This document shows, piece by piece, positions 1 to 6,146 of a stretch of DNA of 11,685 nucleotides. Where the stretch lies: NCBI GenBank assembly GCA_028278465.1, contig JANQEF010000173.1, forward strand, positions 1 through 11,685. The letters run 5' to 3'. A program made the position numbers and the translations under genes. The stretch comes from Dehalococcoidia bacterium (GTDB lineage Bacteria > Chloroflexota > Dehalococcoidia > Lucifugimonadales > Lucifugimonadaceae). Each line of letters opens with the position of its first letter. Position 1 is the first letter of the stretch. The notes beneath the pieces are model-generated. The model worked only from the letters and a program-made list of their open reading frames with translations, searched no databases and had not been told where the DNA came from.

Positions 1-27
1 GCGAGTAGGGCAGGGGATTTTCTATGA
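1..27 (+). CDS. possible 3' end of an upstream gene, cut by the window edge
   Basis: One frame is open from the first base and ends at a TGA that shares an ATGA with the start of the oxidase subunit IIa gene. The residues would be ASRAGDFL and stop. The same style of overlap occurs later in this operon, so a coupled upstream gene is plausible. The fragment is far too short to identify, and another frame has a TAG at 6-8, so this may simply be leader sequence. Confidence 0.2.
   Translation, partial: ASRAGDFL
12..16 (+). promoter_or_regulatory. ribosome binding site of the subunit IIa gene
   Basis: AGGGG lies seven bases before the ATG at 24, a good Shine-Dalgarno match and spacing. It supports the start chosen for this very short gene. 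Confidence 0.55.
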
Positions 28-206
28 CGCAGCCGCCCGCGACAGACGCCGAGCACGAGCCAGCCACTCCCGAGTCAGACCACGACCACGAGGAGTTCGA
101 CCCGGAAGAGGAGCCGGTCGGCACGCTCGCTCTCCTCTCTGTCTACCTCATCATCATCGTCGGCCTCTGGGTCGCGGTCTACGTCACATTGATCGAGCGG
201 TCATAA
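24..206 (+). CDS. cbaD: ba3-type cytochrome c oxidase subunit IIa (single-helix small subunit)
   Basis: A 60-residue protein with one hydrophobic helix at about residues 33-55, preceded by GTLALL and ending in VYVTLIERS. This is the pattern of subunit IIa of B-type (ba3) oxidases, a one-helix inner-membrane protein that packs against subunit I and makes up for the helix missing from B-type subunit II. Its place directly before subunits II and I is the Thermus-like order and makes the call firm despite the short length. Unlike the 34-residue Thermus protein, it has an N-terminal tail of about 30 residues that is very acidic (12 Asp/Glu) with three histidines. The tail has no recognisable domain. 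The stop is followed after three bases by the subunit II start, so the genes are cotranscribed. Confidence 0.85.
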   Translation: MTQPPATDAEHEPATPESDHDHEEFDPEEEPVGTLALLSVYLIIIVGLWVAVYVTLIERS

Positions 207-209
207 CCC

Positions 210-680
210 ATGGAGATGATTCACAGATACGAGCGGTTCTTCCTGGGCTCCACGCTGGTGATACTGGCGATCGGCCTTGTGGCGGTGATCTCCTCGTTCT
301 TTGTCAACGACCTCGAGCTGCCGAGCCCGGTCGAGACTATCGACCCCGCTGAGCTCGCATCCACACCGCCGTTCGACAACCCGGGCGTATTCCAGGTGGG
401 TGAGAACGAGTACGACGCAGTGATCACCGCGCAGTCGTGGGCGTTTGTGCCGGGCGTGATTCAGGTCCCGGCTGGCTCAAAGGTCAATTTCAAGATCGGT
501 TCCGTCGACGTTGTTCACGGCCTGATCGTCCACGGCACAAACGTCAACCTGACCATCATCCCGGGCCAGGTGGCTGAAGCCACGGCGACCTTCGACGAGC
601 CGGGCGAGTTCCTGTTTGTCTGCTCCGAGTACTGCGGGATCCTGCACCACAACATGGCCGGAAGGGTGATAGTCAATTGA
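210..680 (+). CDS. cbaB: ba3-type cytochrome c oxidase subunit II (CuA protein)
   Basis: Subunit II takes electrons from cytochrome c through a binuclear CuA centre outside the cytoplasmic membrane and passes them to subunit I. The 156-residue protein has one membrane anchor at about residues 11-31, then a cupredoxin domain. This is the short B-type layout, with one helix instead of the two of A-type oxidases. The CuA ligands are all visible: His103 in DVVHG, then Cys138, Glu140 (backbone ligand position), Cys142, His146 and Met149 in CSEYCGILHHNM. The copper site should therefore be functional. The start is ATG at 210, three bases after the subunit IIa stop, with only a weak GAGCGG upstream. 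An in-frame ATG at 216 would remove just two residues. The end overlaps the start of subunit I. Confidence 0.95.
   Translation: MEMIHRYERFFLGSTLVILAIGLVAVISSFFVNDLELPSPVETIDPAELASTPPFDNPGVFQVGENEYDAVITAQSWAFVPGVIQVPAGSKVNFKIGSVDVVHGLIVHGTNVNLTIIPGQVAEATATFDEPGEFLFVCSEYCGILHHNMAGRVIVN
660..670 (+). promoter_or_regulatory. ribosome binding site that decides the TTG start of subunit I
   Basis: GGAAGGGTGAT closely follows the 16S-complementary AGGAGGTGAT and ends six bases before TTG at 677. It favours this non-ATG start over the in-frame ATG at 731, which has no comparable site. The site lies inside the last codons of the subunit II gene, so the two are probably translationally coupled. Confidence 0.6.
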
Positions 681-2443
681 CCATCGCAGCCGACGCCCCG
701 CAATCACGCGGAGCCCATCCCGTCTACGACATGGAGGGCATGGATCACTCCTCCGCCGTTGAGATGGAGGACGCGCGTCTCAGCGTCTTTCCGAAGGCGC
801 AGACCAGGCCGGTGCTGTGGAACGTGCTGCTGGCGATGGTGGCGCTCATGCTCGGCGGGCTTCCCGGCATCGGGCAGGCGCTCGAGCGCGTCGGCATAAA
901 CCTCTACAACAACGATGTCGTTACAGCGGTCCTCGACGAGAACGCCGCTTACTACCAGGGGCTGACGCTGCACGGCGTCCTGCTGGTGATCGTCTTCACC
1001 TTCACGTTCGCAAACGGCTTCATCACGCTGGCGACGATGCGCGCCTACGGCCGCCCGATGGCGAGCACATTGATGGTGCAGCTCGCGTTCGCTCTGGCGC
1101 TGCTGGGCACCGTGCTGGCCGGATGGACGATGCTGGCGAACGAGGCGACGGTGTTGTTCACCTTCTACCCGCCGCTCGAAGCCCACACCATGTTCTACCT
1201 CGGGGCCGTGCTGCTGGTGATCAGCACATGGGTAACGCTGGCGAACATCGTCATGACGCACCGGCAGTGGGCGGCGGCCAATCCCGGCACCCGAACGCCG
1301 CTGATGGCGTTCATGGCGATCATGACCTACGCCATGTGGGCGATGGCATCGGTGGGCATCGCCGCCGAGGTGCTGCTGCTGATCCTGCCGTGGAAGTTCG
1401 GCTGGACCGAGGGCATCGACGCGCAGCTGGCCCGCACGCTGTTCTGGCTGACCGGCCACCCGATCGTGTACTTCTGGCTGCTGCCGGCCTACATCTCGTG
1501 GTACACGATGATCCCCAAGCAGGCTGGCGGCAGGCTGTTCTCCGACCCGGTGGCGCGATTCGTGTTCATCCTGTTCCTGCTGCTCTCGACGCCTGTCGGT
1601 TTCCATCACCAGTACACCGAATCCGGCATTCCGCAGTGGATGAAGAACATCCACGGCATCGCCACGTTCGCCATCTTCTTCCCGAGCATGATCACGGCTT
1701 TCTCGGTGGTGTCTGCGCTCGAGAACGGCGGTAGAAACCGCGGCGGCAGAGGGCTGTTCGGCTGGATATGGAAGCTGCCGTGGGGCAACCCGGCGCTGAC
1801 GGCGCAGCTGCACGCCATGCTGATCTTCACGCTGGGTGGAGCGAGCGGGCTGATCAACGCGTCGCAGACGGTGAACCTTGTGGTCCACAACACGGCGTTC
1901 ATCGTCGGCCACTTCCACATGACGATCGGCGCTGTGGCGCTGGCGTACATCGGAATCGCCTACTGGCTGATCCCGTACCTGACCGGCAACAACCTGTGGG
2001 GCAGGAAGCTGGCGCTGTGGCAGTCGTGGTTATGGTTCGTCGGGATGCTGCTGTTCGCGCGCGGCCAGATCTCGGCCGGATTACAGGGCGTGCCGCGTCG
2101 GACCGCGTTTGCCGATTCGGTCTACCGCGACTTCATCGACGGTCTGGATGTGCCGAACATGCTTACGGCGATCGGTGGCTCGATGATGGGGCTGAGCGGT
2201 CTGTTCATCTTCATTGTGGTCGTGGGCACGATGATGGGTCTTGCCGTCAAGAACAAGGAGCAGCTAATCACTGTCGCTGAGACGCGGGTCGGCGCAACGA
2301 AGCGGATCTGGCCGTGGCTGGATAACTACCGGATGTGGGTCGGGATAGCGATCCTGCTGGTGGCGCTGGCGTACATCCCGTTCCTTGTCACGTACGTGCC
2401 GGACGGCAGCAGCGCAGTAGGCGCACCGTTCGATCTGTACTAG
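677..2443 (+). CDS. cbaA: ba3-type (B-family) cytochrome c oxidase subunit I
   Basis: The catalytic heme-copper subunit reduces O2 to water and pumps protons across the cytoplasmic membrane. About 13 helices can be placed in 588 residues, slightly longer than the 562-residue Thermus enzyme. Ligands are complete: His99 (LTLHG) and His414 for the low-spin heme, His412 (VGHFHMT) for the high-spin heme, and His261 with Tyr265 (GHPIVY, the cross-linked His-Tyr pair), His310 and His311 for CuB. The GHPIVYFWLLPAY block is typical of the B family, which uses a single K-type proton path and is usually high-affinity for oxygen. The start is TTG at 677, overlapping the subunit II stop. The first 45 residues are a polar tail containing MEGMDHSSAVEM, rich in Met and His. 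No subunit III or assembly gene follows, and the operon ends here. Confidence 0.95.
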   Translation: MTIAADAPQSRGAHPVYDMEGMDHSSAVEMEDARLSVFPKAQTRPVLWNVLLAMVALMLGGLPGIGQALERVGINLYNNDVVTAVLDENAAYYQGLTLHGVLLVIVFTFTFANGFITLATMRAYGRPMASTLMVQLAFALALLGTVLAGWTMLANEATVLFTFYPPLEAHTMFYLGAVLLVISTWVTLANIVMTHRQWAAANPGTRTPLMAFMAIMTYAMWAMASVGIAAEVLLLILPWKFGWTEGIDAQLARTLFWLTGHPIVYFWLLPAYISWYTMIPKQAGGRLFSDPVARFVFILFLLLSTPVGFHHQYTESGIPQWMKNIHGIATFAIFFPSMITAFSVVSALENGGRNRGGRGLFGWIWKLPWGNPALTAQLHAMLIFTLGGASGLINASQTVNLVVHNTAFIVGHFHMTIGAVALAYIGIAYWLIPYLTGNNLWGRKLALWQSWLWFVGMLLFARGQISAGLQGVPRRTAFADSVYRDFIDGLDVPNMLTAIGGSMMGLSGLFIFIVVVGTMMGLAVKNKEQLITVAETRVGATKRIWPWLDNYRMWVGIAILLVALAYIPFLVTYVPDGSSAVGAPFDLY

Positions 2444-2669
2444 ATCGGCTTGCTAGCGGGGTCATGACACCTTCGTCCTGAACGGCAGTGAAGGACCTGG
2501 GTGAGGTGTGAGGCACGACGTCCCGTCAAGCTCACCGCCCGAAGGTGGGTTGCCACTGAACGCTGATTCAGAGACGACTGCAGATGGATCGCCCCACCCA
2601 CCGGGTCCCTCGCACCCGCTCGGGACGACGGTGTTCTCCCTCCCTGCCAGGGAGGGAAAGAAGCGTCCA
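2444..2669. repeat. convergent spacer with degenerate dispersed repeats
   Basis: This spacer between the oxidase operon and a convergent gene shows no credible gene. At 2475-2496 GTCCT and AGGAC flank GAACGGCAGTGA. Read on the minus strand this is CCTTCACTGCCGTTCAGGAC, close to CCTTCGACTACGCTCAGGGC at 5190-5209, so the two look like diverged copies of one repeat. At 2600-2630 the minus strand reads GTCGTCCCGAGCGGGTGCG followed by AGGGACCCGGTGGG, resembling the TCGTCCTGAGCG...AAGGACC repeats common between genes in Chloroflexota and other bacteria. GGTGGGT (about 2534-2540) and ACCCACC (about 2596-2602) could also pair. The repeat family is recalled from general knowledge and was not searched here. 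Confidence 0.5.
2637..2657. terminator. perfect inverted repeat, possible bidirectional terminator
   Basis: TCCCTCCCTG and CAGGGAGGGA flank a single C, so the RNA would fold as an 8-bp GC-rich stem with a loop of about five bases on either strand. It lies just 12 bases beyond the stop of the minus-strand gene and downstream of the oxidase operon, where a shared terminator would be expected. Neither side has a run of T, so it is not a classical intrinsic terminator. It may instead be part of the repeat material around it. Confidence 0.4.
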
Positions 2670-3509
2670 CTACATCCCGTGTTCGGCAAGCTTGCGGCGG
2701 AAGAACTCTACTGCCAGCGGCACCGCGTCTGGCTCCGATAGCTCGTCCTGGCCTTCGAACACCACCGACAGCCAGCCGTTGAACCCCGCCGTCTTGATGA
2801 TCGGCAGGATGCGGTCGTAGTCGAGCCATGCCTCGTCGCCCGAAGCTATGCGATACACCTTGCCGCGCACATGCACAGCGCGTGACACCGAAGTCGATAT
2901 CGACTCATACAGCTGCTCGATATCCGCCTTGCTGCCGCGCTCGCCGAGCGAAACACCCGGCCCGCCGAGGTACTGGCCGGTGTCCAGGATGTGGCTGTAG
3001 TACGGATTGTCCACCTCGTCGAGCAGACGGATCACGTCGTCGCCCGTCGCCGGCATGCAGCCGTGGTTGTGGTTGTGCAGCCCGACCACGACTCCCTTCG
3101 ATTGCCCGTACTCGGCCACCTCCTTCGTCGCCGCAACCAGCCGCGGCCACACCTGTTCCGCCGTCTCGCCCTCCGGCACCCACGCGCCGAACGCCCGCAC
3201 CATCTGCACGCCCATGCGCTGCGCCACGTCGATCCACTTCTTGTAGGTCTCGATCTGCTGGCGAAGGTCCTCGCCTTCGAGCCCGAAGTTGTTCGAGATG
3301 CCGATGTAGCAGATGTGCAGCCCGCGGCGCAGCGTCAGCAGCCGCAGCTCCTCCAGGTAGTCGTCGTCGGTGGACGCGAAGTGCGTGAAGTGGAGGTCGA
3401 CGCCGTCGAGCCGGTACTCGGCCGCCTTCTCGATGATGCCGGCGAGATCGATCTTGTCGTCGTTGAAGGTGTCTCGATATGACAGCGATTGCAGGCTGAG
3501 CTTGATCAT
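2670..3509 (-). CDS. sugar phosphate isomerase/epimerase-like TIM-barrel protein
   Basis: A 279-residue protein of the xylose-isomerase-like TIM-barrel superfamily (AP endonuclease 2 fold). Members isomerise or epimerise sugars, inositol derivatives or hydroxy-acids, usually with a divalent metal. Visible barrel-strand motifs are GVDLHFTHF (residues 36-44), VVGLHNHNHG (141-150), HILDTGQYLG (173-182), AVHVRGK (211-217) and SVVFEGQD (248-255). Asp176, His213 and Glu252 fit the usual metal ligands. The first ligand, often Glu in a LENH-type strand, is here replaced by His145 in LHNHNH, a variant also seen in IolE-like relatives. No signal peptide is present, so it is cytoplasmic. It stands alone between the oxidase operon and divergent ndh. 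The upstream site is weak (GGAA just before ATG). The substrate cannot be told from sequence. Confidence 0.85.
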   Translation of the reverse strand: MIKLSLQSLSYRDTFNDDKIDLAGIIEKAAEYRLDGVDLHFTHFASTDDDYLEELRLLTLRRGLHICYIGISNNFGLEGEDLRQQIETYKKWIDVAQRMGVQMVRAFGAWVPEGETAEQVWPRLVAATKEVAEYGQSKGVVVGLHNHNHGCMPATGDDVIRLLDEVDNPYYSHILDTGQYLGGPGVSLGERGSKADIEQLYESISTSVSRAVHVRGKVYRIASGDEAWLDYDRILPIIKTAGFNGWLSVVFEGQDELSEPDAVPLAVEFFRRKLAEHGM

Positions 3510-3674
3510 GTTCCAGGTTCTTGGCTTTCGTGGGTTGTATGGTGGCTGGCGGCGACTTTACCACGGCGCTGAGCGAGGTTCGGCGCATCTCTGGCGGGCG
3601 TCTGCCATCTAACTCTGTGATATTCTTCACAAAGTGTGATGCGTGGATGAATCGCATAGAAAGCGGTTGGCGAG
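3510..3674. promoter_or_regulatory. divergent promoter region between the TIM-barrel gene and ndh
   Basis: These 165 bases separate two divergent starts and must hold both promoters. The stretch at about 3608-3660 is clearly more AT-rich than its surroundings and contains the palindrome described separately. No convincing −35/−10 pair was found. TATTCT at 3621-3626 could serve as a −10 for ndh but lies inside the operator, and its −35 position is poor. Confidence 0.5.
3612..3635. promoter_or_regulatory. CRP/FNR-family operator-like palindrome
   Basis: TGTGA (3616-3620), six bases, then TCACA (3627-3631) exactly matches the E. coli CRP core TGTGA-N6-TCACA. Symmetry continues outward as ACT on the left and AGT on the right, giving arms of ten bases with nine pairs. 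A further TGTGAT at 3635-3640 repeats the left half-site 19 bases downstream. The site lies 40 bases before ndh and about 105 before the divergent gene, so it could act on either. Which Crp/Fnr-type regulator would bind, and whether it activates or represses, is unknown. Confidence 0.55.
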
Positions 3675-5036
3675 ATGAGTAGTGGGAAGCACAGGGTCGT
3701 GATCGTTGGCGGAGGCTTCGCAGGGCTCAGCGCGGCGCGGGCGCTGCGCAAGGCTGATGCAGATGTCACCGTGATAGACCGCGCCAACCATCACCTGTTC
3801 CAGCCGCTTCTCTACCAGGTGGCGACCGGCGGCCTTTCGCCTGCCGACATCTCGGCCCCGATCCGCGGGTTGCTGTCGAAGAGCAGGAACACGAAGGTCC
3901 TGCTTGCCGAGGTTACCGGCGTCGATGTTTCCGCCCGTAGCCTCGCTACCACGTCAGGTCCGGTCGAATACGACACGCTGGTCCTCGCGACCGGCTCGAC
4001 CCATTCCTACTTCGGGAACGGATCGTGGGCGGAGAATGCGCCCGGGCTGAAGTCGCTTGACGATGCCACCGCGATACGGCGCAAGATACTACTGGCGTTC
4101 GAGGCGGCAGAGCAGGCGAAATCTGAGGATGAGCGAAGAAGCTGGCTGACGTTCGCGATCGTCGGCGCAGGTCCGACGGGCGTGGAGATGGCCGGCGCGA
4201 TCGGCGAGCTTGCGCGTCAGACGCTCAAGAACGACTTCCGTGGATTTGACCCTTCAACGGCGCGGGCGCTGCACATCGAAGCCGGACCACGGGTGCTGCC
4301 GACGTACTCCGAATCGCTGTCGCCAAAGGCGGAGAAGTCGCTGAAGAAGCTCGGCGTCGAGGTGCTTACGCAGACGCGGGTCACTGATGTGTCGGAGCAA
4401 GGGATCACGGTTGAGCGGGACGGCGCCAGCGAAGAAATTCCAGCGAAGACCGCGATCTGGGCCGCCGGTGTGCAGTCTTCGCCCCTCGGTGCCATGCTGG
4501 CTGATTCCGTGAACGCCGACAGCTCGTCGGGAGAGCTTGAACTCGACCGTATCGGCAGGGTGCCGGTGAACGACGATCTCACCATTCCCGGACACCCGGA
4601 GATCTTCGTGCTCGGAGACCTCGCCAGCTTTCCGCACCAGGACGGCTCGCCGCTGCGCGGTACGGCCGACGTCGCCGCGGCCGAGGGAAAGTACGCCGGC
4701 AGGGTGATCTCACGTCGGCTGAAGGGGAAATCCGCGCCTAAACCGTTCCGGTTCCGCGACCTCGGCAAGCTCGCCGTGATCGGCCGTTCATCCGCAGTGG
4801 CCGACCTGAGGTTCCTGCGCTTCGGCGGCTTCCTGGCGTGGCAGTTCTGGCTCTTCATCCACATCCTGAAGCTCGTGAGCTACCAGAACCGGGCAACCGT
4901 GCTGGTGCAGTGGGCGTCGAGCTACTTCTCTCGCAACCGCTCGGCGCGGCTGATCACCGGGAAGCTGGATTGGAGCGAGTTGAAGGGCGGCGCGACGGCC
5001 GAAGATGAGAGTGATTCCGGACGCGGCGCCGCGTAG
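3675..5036 (+). CDS. ndh: type II NADH dehydrogenase (NDH-2), NADH:quinone oxidoreductase
   Basis: A single-subunit, non-pumping flavoprotein that oxidises NADH at the cytoplasmic face of the membrane and reduces quinone. The 453 residues show the FAD Rossmann motif VVIVGGGFAGLSAA (8-21), the NDH-2 block NHHLFQPLLYQVATGGLSP (38-56), LVLATGS (102-108), the NADH Rossmann motif AIVGAGPTGVEMAG (161-174), IWAAGV (261-266) and the second FAD motif EIFVLGDLA (309-317). The C-terminal part has RDLGKLAVIGR and an amphipathic or hydrophobic stretch at about 384-402 for membrane attachment. One oddity: the usual quinone-site AQxxxQ motif reads ADVAAAEG (331-338), losing both glutamines. ATG at 3675 has only a weak site upstream (GCGAG). 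It likely feeds the respiratory chain ending in the ba3 oxidase encoded nearby. A related flavoprotein with another acceptor is less likely. Confidence 0.9.
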   Translation: MSSGKHRVVIVGGGFAGLSAARALRKADADVTVIDRANHHLFQPLLYQVATGGLSPADISAPIRGLLSKSRNTKVLLAEVTGVDVSARSLATTSGPVEYDTLVLATGSTHSYFGNGSWAENAPGLKSLDDATAIRRKILLAFEAAEQAKSEDERRSWLTFAIVGAGPTGVEMAGAIGELARQTLKNDFRGFDPSTARALHIEAGPRVLPTYSESLSPKAEKSLKKLGVEVLTQTRVTDVSEQGITVERDGASEEIPAKTAIWAAGVQSSPLGAMLADSVNADSSSGELELDRIGRVPVNDDLTIPGHPEIFVLGDLASFPHQDGSPLRGTADVAAAEGKYAGRVISRRLKGKSAPKPFRFRDLGKLAVIGRSSAVADLRFLRFGGFLAWQFWLFIHILKLVSYQNRATVLVQWASSYFSRNRSARLITGKLDWSELKGGATAEDESDSGRGAA

Positions 5037-5059
5037 CTGACCGGTTTCCCGCTGCTAAC

Positions 5060-5087
5060 AGCCCAAAGCTAAGATGGTTAGCGGGCT
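5060..5087 (+). terminator. hairpin after ndh, possible terminator without a T-run
   Basis: AGCCC (5060-5064) pairs with GGGCT (5083-5087), and GCTAA (5068-5072) with TTAGC (5078-5082), around a GATGG loop. Three unpaired A residues bulge on the left arm. A ten-pair stem 23 bases after the ndh stop is well placed to end or protect the ndh transcript. No T-run follows, so intrinsic termination is not assured. Confidence 0.4.
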
Positions 5088-5140
5088 AAGAGCGCTTCCT
5101 GAGCGGACGTCCGATGAGATCGAACGTGTTCGAAGGACCT

Positions 5141-5260
5141 CTGAGTCAGACAGGTCACTCTGACAGGAGTGGTTCGTCAGGCGAGAGACCCTTCGACTAC
5201 GCTCAGGGCACACTTCGCTGGCCCTCCGCTCGGAGCGCAAGGCCCTCCGCACCCGCATCC
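5141..5260. repeat. dispersed intergenic repeat patch before the ParA gene
   Basis: The core CCCTTCGACTACGCTCAGGG (5189-5208) is a recognisable bacterial dispersed repeat; its false translations (PFDYAQG, PERSRRVS) turn up widely in databases. Around it are GTCAGA/TCTGAC (5145-5150 and 5159-5164) and the palindrome CTCCG-CT-CGGAG (5224-5235). A second, diverged copy of the core seems to lie at about 2475-2496. The patch comes within about ten bases of the ParA start and is open in the same frame from a GTG at 5169, which could mislead start calling. The family assignment is from memory, not from a search. Confidence 0.55.
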
Positions 5261-5267
5261 GCCACGC

Positions 5268-6065
5268 ATGAAGGTCATATCCGCATACAGCATCAAGGGC
5301 GGCGTCGGCAAAACCGCCGCAGCGGTCAACCTCGCCTACCTCTGCGCGCTCGAAGGTGCTCGCACCCTTGTCTGGGACCTGGACCCGCAGGGCGCCGCTA
5401 CGTACTACCTGGGCCAGAAACCCGGCACGACGACTGGCGCTAAGAAGCTGATCTTCGGCGACGCCGAGTTGAGCGACATCGTCACCGAGACCCGCTACGC
5501 CAACCTTGACGCCATCCCGGCCGACTTCCGCAACCGCAAGCTCGATGTGTTTCTCGACCGCGGCAAGAAGAACCCGCACCGTCGGCTCGACCGGCTGCTG
5601 GCGCCGATGGCCGCCGACTACGACTGCGTGATCCTCGACTGTCCGCCCGGCATCAACCTGCTTTCCGAGAGCGTTTTCTACGCCTCGGACGTGCTGCTGG
5701 TGCCGCTCATTCCGACGACGCTGTCGGTGCGGGCGTTCGACCTGCTCACAAGGTATGTGCACGAGGAGCAGCGCAAGGATCGCGTGCGTGACATCTCGAT
5801 AGCGGCGTTCTTCTCGATGGTCGACCGGCGCAAGCAGCTTCACAACAGCTTTGTCGAAGTGCTGCCGGACGAGCGTGCGGGCGTGATGCGGTGCGTTGTG
5901 CCGAGCGCAACCGAAATCGAGCGCATGGGCGTGAACCGTGCGCCGATCCATGCATTCGCCCCGAGCAGCCGCGCCGCCGCTGCTTACGAGGAGCTTTGGC
6001 GAGAGGTGAAGCGGATCGCGGGCGATAGCTGGCTGGGTTCGACGCTGGCGACAGCGGGCCAGTAG
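5268..6065 (+). CDS. orphan ParA/MinD-family P-loop ATPase
   Basis: A 265-residue cytoplasmic ATPase of the ParA/MinD/Soj class. The deviant Walker A motif is KGGVGKT (residues 10-16) with the signature lysine Lys10 and catalytic Lys15. Walker A' is WDLDPQG (36-42) and Walker B is VILDCPPG (121-128). Such proteins form ATP-dependent dimers that bind DNA or membrane and position a cargo. There is no N-terminal helix-turn-helix as in plasmid ParA, no MinD-type amphipathic C-terminal helix, and no ParB gene or parS cluster beside it. It thus looks like an orphan that positions something other than a replicon, but the cargo is unknown. The ATG at 5268 is chosen because the fold begins at once (MKVISAYSIKGG). 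An in-frame GTG at 5169 would add 33 low-complexity residues encoded by the repeat. No clear ribosome binding site was seen. Confidence 0.85.
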   Translation: MKVISAYSIKGGVGKTAAAVNLAYLCALEGARTLVWDLDPQGAATYYLGQKPGTTTGAKKLIFGDAELSDIVTETRYANLDAIPADFRNRKLDVFLDRGKKNPHRRLDRLLAPMAADYDCVILDCPPGINLLSESVFYASDVLLVPLIPTTLSVRAFDLLTRYVHEEQRKDRVRDISIAAFFSMVDRRKQLHNSFVEVLPDERAGVMRCVVPSATEIERMGVNRAPIHAFAPSSRAAAAYEELWREVKRIAGDSWLGSTLATAGQ

Positions 6066-6146
6066 CCCGCAAGAATTCGCCAGCGTCTTCCGGGCTGTCG
6101 GCACGCATAATCGTTGCCCGGTTTTACCTGGTGACGGACGCGCTTC
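6066..6146 (+). promoter_or_regulatory. short spacer, possible −10 element of the methyltransferase gene
   Basis: This 81-base gap contains CATAAT at 6106-6111, a fair −10 match about 35 bases before the methyltransferase start. No good −35 hexamer sits at the right distance, so the gene may equally be read through from the ParA gene. Confidence 0.2.

Noticed and set aside
704..1918. Long open frame on the minus strand opposite the oxidase subunit I gene (404 codons)
   Set aside because: It is a codon-bias shadow in GC-rich DNA. The translation is low-complexity, rich in Arg, Gln and His, while the plus strand encodes a complete oxidase subunit with all ligands.
2440..2829. Several small open frames in the convergent spacer
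   Set aside because: Their translations (for example LTPHPGPSLP and PGREGSV) are the usual false products of intergenic repeats and they overlap the real TIM-barrel gene end.
5121..5132. CGAAC-GT-GTTCG as a LexA (SOS) box
   Set aside because: The Gram-positive-type SOS box needs four bases between CGAAC and GTTCG; here there are two, and the site is not near a repair gene.
5145..5235. Clustered short inverted repeats as a parS site or plasmid origin for the ParA gene
   Set aside because: They do not match the chromosomal parS palindrome, there is no ParB or replication gene, and the region is better explained as dispersed repeat.
5055..6104. Minus-strand open frame of 349 codons opposite the ParA-like gene
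   Set aside because: No domain or motif is visible, it runs through the dispersed repeat (giving the repeat's tell-tale PERSRRVS peptide), and the opposite strand carries intact Walker motifs.
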